A stretch of DNA of 64,000 bases from Actinocatenispora thailandica (GCF_016865425.1 NZ_AP023355.1:5454198-5518197); one strand, 5' to 3'. Positions 51,017-59,516 are shown, counted from the stretch's first letter. The notes: generated by a model from the letters alone, not told the origin. Program-made: numbers and translations.

Positions 51017-52165
51017 TCAGGCGGTGACCAGAGCGGCGGCCCTGGTCCAGGCCGCGATGTGCACCTCGGCGCTCTGCTCCCAGGTGAACTCCCGGGACCG
51101 CTCGTAGCCCCGGCGGCCCAGGTCGGCGCGTCGCTCGACGTCGTCCAGCAGCGCGGCCAGGTCGTGCCCGATCTCCTCGGCGGACTCGCCGGTGTAGGCG
51201 ACCGCGTCGCCGCCGACCTCGGGCAGCGACAGGCGCGGCGTGGTCAGCACGGCGGCGCCGCAGGCCATCGCCTCCAGCACCGGCAGCCCGAACCCCTCGC
51301 CGTGGCTGGGGTAGGCCGCGACCTGCGCGCCACCCAGGTAACCGGGCAGGTCGGCGTAGCGCAGGTAGCCGGGCCGCAGCAGCCGCAGGTGCGGCGGCAC
51401 CTCGGCCACCGCCTTGTCGATCTCCTCGTCGTGCCCGTTGCCGCCGGCGAGCACCAGCGCCGGCGGGTTCTCCCGCGCCGACACCGCACGCACCCAGCCG
51501 CGGATCAGCTCCGGCACGTTCTTGCGCGGCTCCTTGGCACCGAGAAACGCCACGTACGGCGTGTCGGCGAGGCCGAGGCGGGCCGCCACCCGGGCCTGCT
51601 CGTCCGCCGACGGCGGGTGGAACGCGTCCGGGTCGACCCCGTGGTACGCCACGTCCAGCCGGGTCGGATCGGCGTCCAGCAACCGGATCAGCTCGTCGCG
51701 GGTCGCCTTGCTCGGCACGATCACCCGCGCCGCACGGCGCAGCGAGGTCTTGATGGCGGACCGGAAGAAGGTGCCGCGTGCCTTCTCGTAGTGGTCGGGC
51801 TCGGTGAAGAACGTCGCGTCGTGCACGGTCACCGTCACCGGGCAGGCGGCGCGCAGCGGGCAGGTGTAGAACGGCGAGTGGATCACGTGCGCGCCCTGCT
51901 GCTGCGCGAGCAGCGGCAGCCCGGTCTGCTCCCAGGCCAGCCGGGCCGGGCGGTGCGACACGGCGGCCGGGCCGACGACCACGTCGGCGTGCGGCAACAG
52001 CCGCGAGTATCGCTCCGCGTCGGTGCGCTGGCACACCACCGTCAAACCGTGCTGGACCCGGGACAACGCCTGCAGCAGTCCGTCCACGTAGCGCCCGACG
52101 CCACCTCGGTCGGCCGGCACGCTCGTCGCGTCGAACAGCACCCGGGGCAGTTCGCCTCCGGTCAT
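51017..52165 (-). CDS. Glycosyltransferase family 4 (GT-B)
   Basis: 382 residues. N-terminal Rossmann half starts PRVLFDATSVPADRGGVGRYVDGLL with the GGVGRY acceptor loop. The C-terminal nucleotide-sugar half has FLGAKEPRKNVPELIRG, and the E-x7-E region AYPSHGEGFGLPVLEAMACGAAVLTT. This pattern fits mannosyltransferases of cell-envelope assembly (retaining). It lies next to manC, a natural donor supplier. The ATG at 52165 is preferred; an ATG at 52174 would add three residues. Confidence 0.9.
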   Translation of the reverse strand: MTGGELPRVLFDATSVPADRGGVGRYVDGLLQALSRVQHGLTVVCQRTDAERYSRLLPHADVVVGPAAVSHRPARLAWEQTGLPLLAQQQGAHVIHSPFYTCPLRAACPVTVTVHDATFFTEPDHYEKARGTFFRSAIKTSLRRAARVIVPSKATRDELIRLLDADPTRLDVAYHGVDPDAFHPPSADEQARVAARLGLADTPYVAFLGAKEPRKNVPELIRGWVRAVSARENPPALVLAGGNGHDEEIDKAVAEVPPHLRLLRPGYLRYADLPGYLGGAQVAAYPSHGEGFGLPVLEAMACGAAVLTTPRLSLPEVGGDAVAYTGESAEEIGHDLAALLDDVERRADLGRRGYERSREFTWEQSAEVHIAAWTRAAALVTA

Positions 52166-52508
52166 CCCGACCACTCCCCAGCCGCTGCGCGCTCCGCCGA
52201 TGCGAAGTCACCTTCTCGTACCCGACACCCGCCGCACGGTGGGCCGCGCCGCGTCGGGTGCCAGCCTGCAAGCCTACGCCGGAAGCGTCGCGAACGACGG
52301 GCGCCACGACGACCGACACGTCCCGGTACCGACCCGTTCACCTTAGAGGTTGGTACCGCGGCACGCCGGCTGGCCGGCATCGCCCCCGGGCCGGGACACG
52401 TTCGCCGGCAGGCCCGGATACCGCCCGGATCGGCGTCACCGCGGCTCGGCGGCCGGGTCACGGCACGCCCGGGGTGGGCACGCCAGCGACCGACGATATC
52501 GTGTGGCC
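52166..52508. other. 343-base non-coding spacer
   Basis: Divergent spacer between the glycosyltransferase and TIGR03089 genes. Nothing firm is seen: neither a clear promoter nor a large palindrome. Confidence 0.55.
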
Positions 52509-53249
52509 GTGTCGAGCGATCCGTCCACCGTGCCCGCGGCGCTGGCCGCCGCGCTGCGTGCGAACCAGAACGCGCCGCTGATCACGTACTACGACGAGCG
52601 GCTCGGCGAGCGGACCGAGCTGTCCGCGGTGACGCTGGACAACTGGGTGTCGAAGACGGCGAACCTGCTGGTCGACGGTGCCGCGCTGGGCCCGGACGAC
52701 AGCGTCGCGGTGCTGCTGCCGGCGCACTGGCAGACCGCCGCGGTGCTGCTCGGCTGCCTGACCGCCGGGGTACCAGTGCGCGTCGCCGACGCCGCCGCCG
52801 GGCCGGTGCCGGTGGACATCGCGTTCGCCACGCCCGATCGCGCCGAGCAGGCGCGGGCCGCCCGGCCGGCCGAGACCTACCTGCTCGGGCTGGCGCCGAT
52901 GGCGATGCCGTTGGGTACCGTCCCGGCCGGCGCGCTGGACTACGTGGTGGCGGTGCGCGCGTTCGGCGACCGGTACTCCGCGGCGCCGGCGGATCCGAGC
53001 GGGATCGCCTGGTACGAGCCGGAACCGGTGAGCCAGACGGCGCTGGCCGACCGGGCCCGGCGGCATGCCGGCGAGTCCCGCCTGCTGCCCGGCGGGCGGC
53101 TGCTGATCCCGGTCGACGCGGAGCCGGATCCGGTGGCCTGGCTGTTCGCGCCGCTGATGCTGGGCGCCTCGGTGGTGCTGGTGCGCAACGCCGGCGCGGA
53201 ACGGTTGGACGCGATCGCGGCCGCCGAGCGGGTCACCACCCGTACCTGA
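52509..53249 (+). CDS. TIGR03089-family protein (truncated acyl-AMP ligase-like)
   Basis: 246 residues. The fold is like the N-terminal part of AMP-dependent ligases (PLITYYDERLGERTELSAVTLDNWVSKTANLL, VAVLLPAHWQTAAVLLGCLTAGV). It lacks the P-loop and the adenylate core, so ligase activity is not expected. The family occurs in actinobacteria in the manC/F420 neighbourhood, as here, and its function is unknown. The start may be the GTG at 52503 or 52509; the later is adopted. It converges on the SDR gene, 20 bases apart, with a TCCATAGTGGA palindrome between. Confidence 0.85.
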   Translation: MSSDPSTVPAALAAALRANQNAPLITYYDERLGERTELSAVTLDNWVSKTANLLVDGAALGPDDSVAVLLPAHWQTAAVLLGCLTAGVPVRVADAAAGPVPVDIAFATPDRAEQARAARPAETYLLGLAPMAMPLGTVPAGALDYVVAVRAFGDRYSAAPADPSGIAWYEPEPVSQTALADRARRHAGESRLLPGGRLLIPVDAEPDPVAWLFAPLMLGASVVLVRNAGAERLDAIAAAERVTTRT

Positions 53250-53269
53250 CCGTCCATAGTGGACGACCT

Positions 53270-53896
53270 TCAGTAGCCGACGCCGACGGTGTGCCGGATC
53301 GTCGTGTCGTCGGCCAGCACGGCGAGGATCGCCGCCGCCACGTCGGTACGGGCGATGGTGATGCCGATGTTGCGGTCCAGGGCGGTGCGGTAGCGGCGGT
53401 GCGGACCGTCGGTCAGCCGCGGCGGCCGCATGATCGTCCAGTCCGTCCCGCTGGCCCGGACCTGGTCGTCGGACCGCCGGGTGTCGGTGAAGCCCTCCCG
53501 CAGCAGCCGGCCGAGCAGCGGCTTGACCACCAACCGGTTGAGCAGGTTGTCCCCGGCGTCGACGTAGGCGCCGTTGGCGCTGACCACGACCAGCCGGCGT
53601 ACCCCGGTGGCAGCCATCGCGGCCAGCTCGGCGCGGGTGCCGTCGGAGCACACCGTGGTCGGGCCGCGGCCGTGCGGTCCGAGCGCGGAGACCACGGCGT
53701 CGGCACCGTCCACCGCCGGGGTGATGCTCTCCGGGTCGAGCACGGCGGCGGTGTGCACCCGCAGCGCCGGGGTGGCGGCCACGTCGAGCCGGGCCGGGTC
53801 CCGGACCACGGCGACGACCTTGTGTCCCGCGTCGAGCGCCTGCCGTACGACGTGGGTACCGATGCGGCCGGTTGCCCCGAAGACGGTGATCTGCAT
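53270..53896 (-). CDS. NAD(P)-binding SDR-like protein (NmrA/atypical SDR)
   Basis: 208 residues. The nucleotide-binding motif is ITVFGATGRIGTHVVRQAL (GxTGxxG). DAVVSALGPHG and RRLVVVSANGAYVD are the strand-4 and -5 blocks of the atypical SDR group, and the last part contains TIMRPPRLTDG. Members reduce flavin- or quinone-type substrates or act as redox sensors. The ATG at 53896 is followed by the homologous region. It diverges from a TetR gene across an operator-like region, so it is probably under TetR control. Confidence 0.87.
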   Translation of the reverse strand: MQITVFGATGRIGTHVVRQALDAGHKVVAVVRDPARLDVAATPALRVHTAAVLDPESITPAVDGADAVVSALGPHGRGPTTVCSDGTRAELAAMAATGVRRLVVVSANGAYVDAGDNLLNRLVVKPLLGRLLREGFTDTRRSDDQVRASGTDWTIMRPPRLTDGPHRRYRTALDRNIGITIARTDVAAAILAVLADDTTIRHTVGVGY

Positions 53897-53910
53897 GAGC
53901 TCGCCCTTCT

Positions 53911-53956
53911 GGTTAGTGAGCACTCACCCACCTAGTATGGTGAGTAACCACTAACC
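53911..53956. promoter_or_regulatory. TetR operator between SDR and TetR genes
   Basis: Inverted arms at 53911-53928 and 53939-53956 (GGTTAGTGAG...ACTAACC) with 10 bases between and a few mismatches; the left arm also contains the near palindrome GTGAGCACTCAC. The 75-base spacer serves both divergent genes. Confidence 0.7.
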
Positions 53957-53971
53957 CGTCAAGGAGGCAGC

Positions 53972-54754
53972 GTGCCGAGCAGCCCCGACCGCACCGTTGC
54001 GAGTACCCCCGGCGGCACCGTGCCGAGCACGCCCGGCGGCACCGTGCCGAGCACGCCCGGCGGCACCGTGCCGAGCACGCCCGGCGGCACCGTGCCGAGC
54101 ACGCCCAGCAGCACCGTGCCGAGCACGCCCAGCAGCACCGTGCCGAGCACGCCTGCGGGTGGCAGCGGAGGGCGACGCGGCGGTACCCGGGACCGGATCC
54201 TCGACGCCGCCGCCGAGGTGATGCACCGCGACGGGCTCGCTCGTGCCACCACCAAGCAGATCGCCAGGGCGGCCGGCTACTCCGAGGCCACGCTGTACAA
54301 GCATTTCGAGGACAAGACCGAGCTGTTCCTCGCGGTCCTGCACGAACGGCTGCCCTCGCTCGCCGGGCTGCTCGCCGCCGAACCGGACGGTTCGCTGCGC
54401 GACAACCTGGTCGCCATCGCCGCCCGAACACTCGCCTTCTACCACGACAGTTACCCGATCGGCGCCTCGCTGTTCTCCGAGCCGAGGCTGCTCGCCGCGC
54501 ACCGCGCCGAGCTGGAGCGCCGCGGCGCCGGGCCGCACAAACCGGTCGACGGCCTCACCGGCTACCTGCGCGACCAGCAGCGCGCCGGCCGGATACGGGC
54601 CGATGCCGACTGCGCCGCGGCGGCCCGGCTGCTGATCGGCGGCTGCCTGCAGCACGCGTTCCTGGACACCTTCGCGCAGCGCGAGTACGACCCGGCGCAG
54701 GCGCAGCAGCGGGCCGCGGCGCTGGTCGACACGCTGCTCGCCGGCCTGCGCTGA
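53972..54754 (+). CDS. TetR-family regulator with repetitive N-terminal extension
   Basis: 260 residues. The first about 62 residues are an octapeptide minisatellite (TVPSTPGG and TVPSTPSS units). A TetR HTH follows: [42 protein letters not shown]. The C-terminal effector domain is helical. AAGGAGG precedes the GTG at 53972. Most repeats contain an in-frame GTG, so shorter products are possible. It diverges from an SDR gene over an operator. Confidence 0.88.
   Translation: MPSSPDRTVASTPGGTVPSTPGGTVPSTPGGTVPSTPGGTVPSTPSSTVPSTPSSTVPSTPAGGSGGRRGGTRDRILDAAAEVMHRDGLARATTKQIARAAGYSEATLYKHFEDKTELFLAVLHERLPSLAGLLAAEPDGSLRDNLVAIAARTLAFYHDSYPIGASLFSEPRLLAAHRAELERRGAGPHKPVDGLTGYLRDQQRAGRIRADADCAAAARLLIGGCLQHAFLDTFAQREYDPAQAQQRAAALVDTLLAGLR
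53993..54160 (+). repeat. 24-bp in-frame minisatellite, seven copies
   Basis: Seven 24-base units (consensus ACCGTGCCGAGCACGCCC plus two variable codons), from the first TVASTPGG to the last TVPSTPAG. All preserve the frame. Six of the seven contain an in-frame GTG. Confidence 0.9.
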
Positions 54755-54887
54755 GCTGGCACTCGTCCGTTCGCCCGATGCCGGGCCCGATCCTCGGCCA
54801 GCTCCGGATCGGATTTTCGCGTTCCGGGCGGCGCAGCGTCGCGTTGCTGCGAACCTCGGCAGAGGGTCCCGCCGCGTCCGGCCCAGG

Positions 54888-54927
54888 CCGGCCGAGACGG
54901 CGTCGCGCCGGCCGAGACGGCGTCGCG
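54888..54927 (+). repeat. 20-bp tandem duplication
   Basis: Two exact copies of a 20-base unit (CCGGCCGAGACGG core) in the 229-base spacer before the chloroperoxidase-like gene. No function seen. Confidence 0.7.
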
Positions 54928-54983
54928 GCGGGCCCTTCGGGGAGAGCCCGGACCCGGGTGGGCTCGCAGCAACGGGAGGCGCA

Positions 54984-55811
54984 ATGGGTTACGTGACGGT
55001 ATCGGACGGCACCGAGATCTACTACAAGGACTGGGGCAGCGGACAACCGGTCGTGTTCAGCCACGGCTGGCCACTCAACGCCGACGCCTGGGAAGACCAG
55101 CTGCTGTGCGTGGCGGAGAACGGCTACCGCGGCATCGCGCACGACCGGCGCGGCCACGGCCGCTCGTCGAAGGTGTGGCACGGGTACGACTACGACACGT
55201 TCGCCGACGACCTCGCCGCGCTGATCGAGAAGCTCGACCTGCACGACGTCGTCCTGGTCGCGCACTCGATGGGCGGCGGCGAGATCGCCCGCTACGTGGG
55301 CCGGCACGGCACCGCGCGACTGAGCAAGATGGTGATGGTCGGCGCGGTACCGCCGCTGATGCTCAAAACCGACAACAACCCGGACGGCCTGCCGATGGAC
55401 GTGTTCGACGGCATCCGGGACGGCATCCGCACCGGGCGGTCGCAGTTCTGGCGCGACCTCACCGAGCCGTTCTTCGGGGCGAACCGGCCCGGCAACAAGG
55501 TCACCCAGGGCAACAAGGACGACTTCTGGCGGATGGCCATGCAGCAGACGATCAAGGGCGCGATCGACTGCGTGGCGCAGTTCTCCGAGACCGACTTCAC
55601 GCCCGACCTGCGCAAGATCGACGTACCGACGCTGCTGGTGCACGGCGACGACGACCAGATCGTGCCCATCGGCCCGGCCTCGCAGAAGGCGGCGACGATC
55701 ATCCCGAACGCCACCCTCAAGGTCTATCCCGGCGCCTCGCACGGCCTGGCCGCCGTGGCCGGCACCCGGGAGCAGTTCAACACCGACCTGCTGGAGTTCC
55801 TCCGGAGCTGA
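54984..55811 (+). CDS. Alpha/beta hydrolase, non-heme chloroperoxidase/arylesterase type
   Basis: 275 residues, the family length. Oxyanion [10 protein letters not shown], nucleophile AHSMGGGE with Ser near 93, acid in [12 protein letters not shown] and His in [11 protein letters not shown]. Relatives are cofactor-free haloperoxidases and perhydrolases such as bromoperoxidase A2; in vivo they are probably esterases. The tight motif agreement makes the family clear, the physiological substrate not. ATG follows GGGAGGCGCA. It stands alone between TetR and the convergent ligase. Confidence 0.92.
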   Translation: MGYVTVSDGTEIYYKDWGSGQPVVFSHGWPLNADAWEDQLLCVAENGYRGIAHDRRGHGRSSKVWHGYDYDTFADDLAALIEKLDLHDVVLVAHSMGGGEIARYVGRHGTARLSKMVMVGAVPPLMLKTDNNPDGLPMDVFDGIRDGIRTGRSQFWRDLTEPFFGANRPGNKVTQGNKDDFWRMAMQQTIKGAIDCVAQFSETDFTPDLRKIDVPTLLVHGDDDQIVPIGPASQKAATIIPNATLKVYPGASHGLAAVAGTREQFNTDLLEFLRS

Positions 55812-55899
55812 CCACGGCCCCGGTGCGGCAGGGGCGCCGCCGCACCGGGCCGGCCCGGTGCGGCGGGGACGGCCCCCGGCGGCCGGGGGGGCCGCCCTG

Positions 55900-57903
55900 T
55901 CAGCCCTGACGGTCCCGGGCGAGCTGCTCGAACGCGGACAGCGACTCCGGATTGGCCAGCGCGCCCTTCGCCGCCGCCGAATCGGCCGGCGTCCCGGTCA
56001 GGATCCGCTTGACCGGCACCTCCAACTTCTTCGCCGACAGCGTGTGCGGGACCGCCGGCACCTGGTAGATCGCGTCCGGTACGTGCCGGGGCGACAGGTT
56101 GGACCGCAGCGCGGTGTTGATGGTGCGGCGCAGCTCGTCGTCCAGGTCGACCCCGGCCGCCGGCACCACGAACAGCAGCAGCTCACCGGCGCCGCCCTCG
56201 TCGTCCTCCAGGTGCACCACCACCGAGTCCTCGACCTGCGGCAGCCCCTCGACCACCGAGTAGAACTCGGCGGTACCCAGCCGCACCCCGCCGCGGTTGA
56301 GCGTGGCGTCGGACCGCCCGGTGATCAGGCAGGTGCCGCGGGAGGTGATGGTGATCCAGTCGCCGTGCCGCCACACGCCCGGGAACACCGAGAAGTACGC
56401 GTCGGCGTACCGGGAGCCGTCGGTGTCGCCCCAGAATCCGACCGGCATCGACGGCATCGGTCGGGTGATCACCAGCTCGCCGAGCCGGTCGCGCTGCGGG
56501 GTTCCGTTGGCGTCGAACGACTCCACCGCGCAGCCCAGGCAGCGGCCGGAGATCTCCCCCTCGTACACCGGCAGCAGCGGCGAGCCGCCGACGAAGCCGG
56601 TGCACACGTCGGTACCGCCGGAGAACGACGACAGCAGCACGTCGGCGCCGACGTTCTCGTACACCCAGCGGAAGCCTTCCGGCGGCAGCGGCGCGCCGGT
56701 CGACCCGACGCCCCGGATCCGGCTCAGCTCGGCGAGCTGGTTGGGCACCAGCTCCGCCTTGCGGCAGGACAGCAGGAACGGCGCGGAGGTACCGAAGTAG
56801 GTCACGCCCGTCTCGGCCGCCAGCTGCCACAGGGCACCGAGGTCGGGGTAGCCGGGATTCCCGTCGTACAGCACGATCGCGGCGCCCACCGCCGGCGCGC
56901 TGACCAGGTAGTTCCACATCATCCAGCCGGTGGTGGAGAACCAGAAGAACCGGTCGCCGGGGCCGAGATCGGCATGCAGCGCGTGCGACTTGACGTGTTC
57001 GAGCAGGATGCCGCCGTGGCCGTGCACGATCGGCTTCGGCAGCCCGGTCGTCCCGGACGAGTAGAGCACGTAGAGCGGGTGGTCGAAACCGACCTGCTCG
57101 AACTCCAGTGGCCCGGCCTCGGCGGTGAACTCCTGCCAGGACAACGCGTCCGGCACCGCGGCGACACCGTCCAGATAGGACAACACCACGGTGTGCCGGA
57201 CGCTGGGCAGCGCGTCCCGGATCGCCGCCACCTCGGCGGTGCGGTCGATCGCCTTGCGCCCGTACTGGTAGCCGTCGACCGCGACCAGCACGGTCGGTTC
57301 GATCTGCTGCCAGCGGTCGCACACGCTGCGGGTGCCGAACTCCGGCGCGCAGCTGGAGAACACCGCACCCAGGCTCGCGGTGGCGAGCAGCAGCACCACC
57401 GTCTCCGGCACGTTCGGCAGGTAGGCGGCGACCCGGTCGCCCCTGCCGACGCCGAGCCGGACCAGCCCGGCCCGGGCCCGCGCCACCTGGTCGCGCAGCT
57501 GCGCCGCGGTCAGCTCCACCGGGCCGCGGCTCTGCGACCGGCCGAGCACCGCGAGATCGTCGTCGGCCAGGCCGGGCATCGCGAGCACCCGCTGCGCGTA
57601 GTTCAGCCGCGCCTGCGGGAACCAGCGCGCACCGGGCATCCGGTCCTCGGTCAGCGCCGGGCCGGCCGGCACCCCGGGCGTGAGGTCGAAGTACTCCCAG
57701 ACCGAGGACCAGAAACCGGCCAGGTCGGTCACCGACCAGTCGTACAGGTCGGCGTAGCCGGCGAAGTCGCGCCCGCGGTGCTCGCGCAGCCAGCGCAGGT
57801 AGTCACCGACCCGGGTACGGTCGGCCACGTCGGCCGGTGGCCGCCACAGCACCGCGCCGGTCTCGGCCGCCTCGCCGGTCGCGTCCTGGTCGATCCCGCC
57901 CAT
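55900..57903 (-). CDS. Acetoacetate-CoA ligase
   Basis: 667 residues, as expected for acetoacetyl-CoA synthetases. N-terminal ACAS_N type region WSVTDLAGFWSSVWEYFDL; adenylation signatures YVLYSSGTTGLPKPIVHGHGG, STTGWMMWN, SSFSGGTDVCTGFVGG and the GRSDATLNRGGVRLGTAEFY hinge region; a C-terminal lysine in VPHTLSAKKLEVPVKRIL. It activates acetoacetate to acetoacetyl-CoA with ATP, linking ketone bodies to lipid or polymer synthesis. ATG at 57903. Neighbours do not add to the pathway. Confidence 0.93.
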   Translation of the reverse strand: MGGIDQDATGEAAETGAVLWRPPADVADRTRVGDYLRWLREHRGRDFAGYADLYDWSVTDLAGFWSSVWEYFDLTPGVPAGPALTEDRMPGARWFPQARLNYAQRVLAMPGLADDDLAVLGRSQSRGPVELTAAQLRDQVARARAGLVRLGVGRGDRVAAYLPNVPETVVLLLATASLGAVFSSCAPEFGTRSVCDRWQQIEPTVLVAVDGYQYGRKAIDRTAEVAAIRDALPSVRHTVVLSYLDGVAAVPDALSWQEFTAEAGPLEFEQVGFDHPLYVLYSSGTTGLPKPIVHGHGGILLEHVKSHALHADLGPGDRFFWFSTTGWMMWNYLVSAPAVGAAIVLYDGNPGYPDLGALWQLAAETGVTYFGTSAPFLLSCRKAELVPNQLAELSRIRGVGSTGAPLPPEGFRWVYENVGADVLLSSFSGGTDVCTGFVGGSPLLPVYEGEISGRCLGCAVESFDANGTPQRDRLGELVITRPMPSMPVGFWGDTDGSRYADAYFSVFPGVWRHGDWITITSRGTCLITGRSDATLNRGGVRLGTAEFYSVVEGLPQVEDSVVVHLEDDEGGAGELLLFVVPAAGVDLDDELRRTINTALRSNLSPRHVPDAIYQVPAVPHTLSAKKLEVPVKRILTGTPADSAAAKGALANPESLSAFEQLARDRQG

Positions 57904-57995
57904 ACCGCCTCCTCACATCACCCCGTCGTGACCGGCCCCCATCTTGCCCACCCCAGGCTCCCCCGTCACCCCCGGCCGCGGACCAGGCTGGGTAC

Positions 57996-58178
57996 ATGGA
58001 CAAGGTGCGCATGAGCATCTATCTCAGCCGTGCACAGCTGGAAGGGCTCAAGGAAATGGCCCGTCCGACTGGCCGGTCTCGGAACCAACTCATCCGAGAA
58101 GGCATCGATCTCGCGCTGCTGAGAGTGATCGACACGTCCGGACCCACGCCGCGCGGGCCGGGTCACACTACTTCTTGA
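57996..58178 (+). CDS. Ribbon-helix-helix (CopG-like) small protein
   Basis: 60 residues. KVRMSIYLSRAQLEGLKEMA is a typical beta-strand and first helix, and GRSRNQLIREGIDLALLRV is the second helix pair of a RHH DNA-binding fold. Such proteins are usually antitoxins or plasmid/ICE regulators. Its stop overlaps the end of the convergent GntR gene by 11 bases, so it may belong to the island that starts here. No partner toxin is adjacent on its own strand. Confidence 0.75.
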   Translation: MDKVRMSIYLSRAQLEGLKEMARPTGRSRNQLIREGIDLALLRVIDTSGPTPRGPGHTTS

Positions 58179-58410
58179 CGAAGGTGCCCCGGCCCTGCAC
58201 GACCGTGACCAAGCCTTCCGAGACGAGCAACTGGACGGCGCGGCGTGCGGTCAGCCGCGAGACGCCGCTCGCTTGCACGATGCCGGACTCTGACGGCAAC
58301 CGATAGCCGGGCTGCACCTCGCCGGCCTTGATCGCAGCCCGGAGCACCTCGGCCACCTGCTCGTACAGGGGCTCGACCCGATCGGGATCCACCCCTGAGA
58401 AGTCGACCAT
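58168..58410 (-). CDS. GntR-family regulator of cassette A
   Basis: 80 residues, a lone winged HTH without an effector domain. Pattern: LYEQVAEVLRAAIKAGEVQPGYRLPSES, GVSRLTARRAVQLLVSEGLV, TVVQGRGTFVKK. It resembles the short GntR proteins on actinomycete plasmids and integrative elements. It is divergent from the small protein gene of cassette A, and an AT-rich region with palindromes lies between. It shares the same order and the same fold as the cassette B regulator. Confidence 0.87.
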   Translation of the reverse strand: MVDFSGVDPDRVEPLYEQVAEVLRAAIKAGEVQPGYRLPSESGIVQASGVSRLTARRAVQLLVSEGLVTVVQGRGTFVKK

Positions 58411-58450
58411 GCCCCGAGGCTATGGCGTACATCGATGCCATGATCTCTAG

Positions 58451-58484
58451 ATCTGTCATGAGCCCGGAGTAGACGTCTACAGAT
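58451..58484. promoter_or_regulatory. Cassette A operator-like region
   Basis: ATCTGT (58451-58456) and ACAGAT (58479-58484) arms enclose the perfect palindrome GTAGACGTCTAC (58469-58480). AT-rich compared with the window. It lies between the divergent GntR and small protein genes. Confidence 0.5.
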
Positions 58485-58519
58485 GAGTTAGCTATCGTGA
58501 CGGCGTCAGCGCACAAAGC

Positions 58520-58553
58520 GACCCTCGGACACCGGTCGGGGCGCCCGAGGGTC
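58520..58553 (+). promoter_or_regulatory. Hairpin in the leader of the small protein gene A
   Basis: Nine-base arms (58520-58528 and 58545-58553) 25 bases before the ATG and directly before the GAAGGGAG ribosome site. It could be an attenuator or mRNA stabiliser. No counterpart was found in cassette B. Confidence 0.4.
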
Positions 58554-58577
58554 TGACCGCTCGTGAAGGGAGCGGAC

Positions 58578-58831
58578 ATGTCCAAGCCTACGGCCACGTA
58601 CGTGCTCTCGGCGGACGACATCAGAGCAGGCGATCAGGTCTTCATCGCCCCCCGCGCCGGGATTCATGGACACGGATGTTGGTGGGCGATGGTCGTCTCC
58701 ACGATGCCCGCACTGGTCAACGGTGCGGTCTATCTGCGCGTCGTGCCGGTCGACGACATCGAGACGGCACCGCGACGCCGAAGGTCTTCTACGCACGGAT
58801 CTCCAGCCTGCTCGTCCGGCGAATGCCATGA
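58578..58831 (+). pseudogene. Cassette A small protein gene, frameshifted paralogue
   Basis: From the ATG at 58578 (GAAGGGAG site) the frame reads SADDIRAGDQVFIAPRAGIH and WAMVVSTMPALVNGAVYLRV, then VPVDDIETAPR. It then diverges into unrelated residues. A second frame continues KVFYARISSLLVRRMP to a TGA at 58829-58831 that overlaps the next ATG. This tail matches QTFYVRLAGLLTRVMS of the intact cassette B copy. The total length is 254 bases, compatible with a 1-base loss or 2-base gain near 58765. It may also be an alternative long frame ending later; that reading breaks the gene order. Confidence 0.7.
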
Positions 58832-58914
58832 CTATTCCGATCGCGCTGGGTTGGACGTTTTCACTGGTATTGGCCTTCGTTCTCGGCATGTGCTGCGCGC
58901 ATCGGCAGCGATAG
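58828..58914 (+). CDS. 28-aa single-membrane-span peptide, cassette A
   Basis: 28 codons: MTIPIALGW, then TFSLVLAFVLGMCCAH and RQR. One hydrophobic helix with a positive C-terminal end. The start overlaps the small protein stop (ATGA). The cassette B copy has the same length, same coupling and similar residues (GW, SL, LAF, G, H, QR), which is good evidence that it is translated. Small hydrophobic toxin, anchor or channel regulator: unknown. Confidence 0.65.
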   Translation: MTIPIALGWTFSLVLAFVLGMCCAHRQR

Positions 58915-58918
58915 CGCG

Positions 58919-59062
58919 GTCAGGCGGTGCGGGACTGGGCTATGGCGTCGCGGCGGGCGAGCCGGTGGGTGCGGCGGATCTCGGCCTCGCGCTGGCGGCG
59001 CTCGTCGTCCGGGGTCTCCGGCAGTACCGGCGGGATCGGGCGCGGCTTGCCGTCCGCGTCGA
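58919..59062. repeat. 144-bp direct repeat, left copy (DR1)
   Basis: Identical at all 144 positions to 59830-59973. It starts five bases after the cassette A membrane-peptide gene. Its minus strand carries the stop codon and last about 47 codons of the acyl-CoA thioesterase gene. The paired copy is the real 3' end of that gene. Confidence 0.95.
58920..59062 (-). pseudogene. 3' fragment of acyl-CoA thioesterase gene
   Basis: On the minus strand it encodes the last about 47 residues of the thioesterase (through ...DAIAQSRTA) and its stop. It has no start or upstream part. It is a duplicated gene end lying between cassettes A and B, at DR1. Confidence 0.85.
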
Positions 59063-59105
59063 CATCGTCGGCCGAGGGCGCGGTGACACCGCCAAAGAAC
59101 CTCCG

Positions 59106-59192
59106 TCACCGCTGACCATGACCGACTACGAGGCCGATGGCGAAGGCGAGGAACAACGAGAGGACCCAACCGGCGGCGAGCGGAACGGTCAC
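59106..59192 (-). CDS. 28-aa single-membrane-span peptide, cassette B
   Basis: 28 codons from a GTG at 59192, beginning VTVPLAAGWVLSLF and ending VVGHGQR. One membrane helix with a polar end. The GTG overlaps the stop of the 82-residue gene (GTGA). Length and coupling are identical to the cassette A copy. The plus strand shows no competing gene here. Confidence 0.65.
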   Translation of the reverse strand: MTVPLAAGWVLSLFLAFAIGLVVGHGQR

Positions 59193-59437
59193 GACATGAC
59201 CCGGGTCAGCAACCCGGCGAGTCGCACGTAGAACGTCTGCACCCGCGCCGCGCCGTCGATCTCGTCAACCGGCACGACCCTCACGTACAGCGCCTGCCGG
59301 ACGAGCGCCGGCGTCGTACTGACGACCATGGCCCAGAAACTGCCGTGGCCGTGCACTCCCGCGGCCGGACAGATGAAGACCTGATCGCCGGCGCGCGGTG
59401 TGCAGTACCGGATGACCGGTTCAGAAGCTTTCGACAT
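59189..59437 (-). CDS. 82-aa small protein of cassette B (unknown family)
   Basis: 82 residues from the ATG at 59437 (GGAAAGTGG site). MSKASEPVIRY then PRAGDQVFICPAAGVHGHGS, FWAMVVSTTPALVRQALYVR, VVPVDEIDGAARVQTFYVRL. It looks beta-rich with a G-D-Q-V start and WAMVVS strand; a weak likeness to PemK/MazF-type SH3 barrels is noted but not supported by catalytic residues. The family is not recognised. It overlaps the 28-residue membrane peptide gene and diverges from a GntR gene. Confidence 0.75.
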   Translation of the reverse strand: MSKASEPVIRYCTPRAGDQVFICPAAGVHGHGSFWAMVVSTTPALVRQALYVRVVPVDEIDGAARVQTFYVRLAGLLTRVMS

Positions 59438-59516
59438 GTGGACCCACTTTCCGGGAAGGTGACGGTTCACGCCGAGGACCAAGCGCACAACGGACCTGGC
59501 CGACCTTAGCAGTCAA

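Noticed and set aside
58163-58621. Longer minus-strand frame covering the GntR gene and spacer (152 aa)
   Set aside because: The 80-aa frame has the full winged-helix signature; the longer one does not and crosses the operator region.
59189-59437. MazF/PemK toxin identity for the 82-aa protein
   Set aside because: Only a loose likeness (GDQV start, hydrophobic VVS strand). The conserved Arg/Thr catalytic positions of PemK/MazF are not seen, so kept as unknown.
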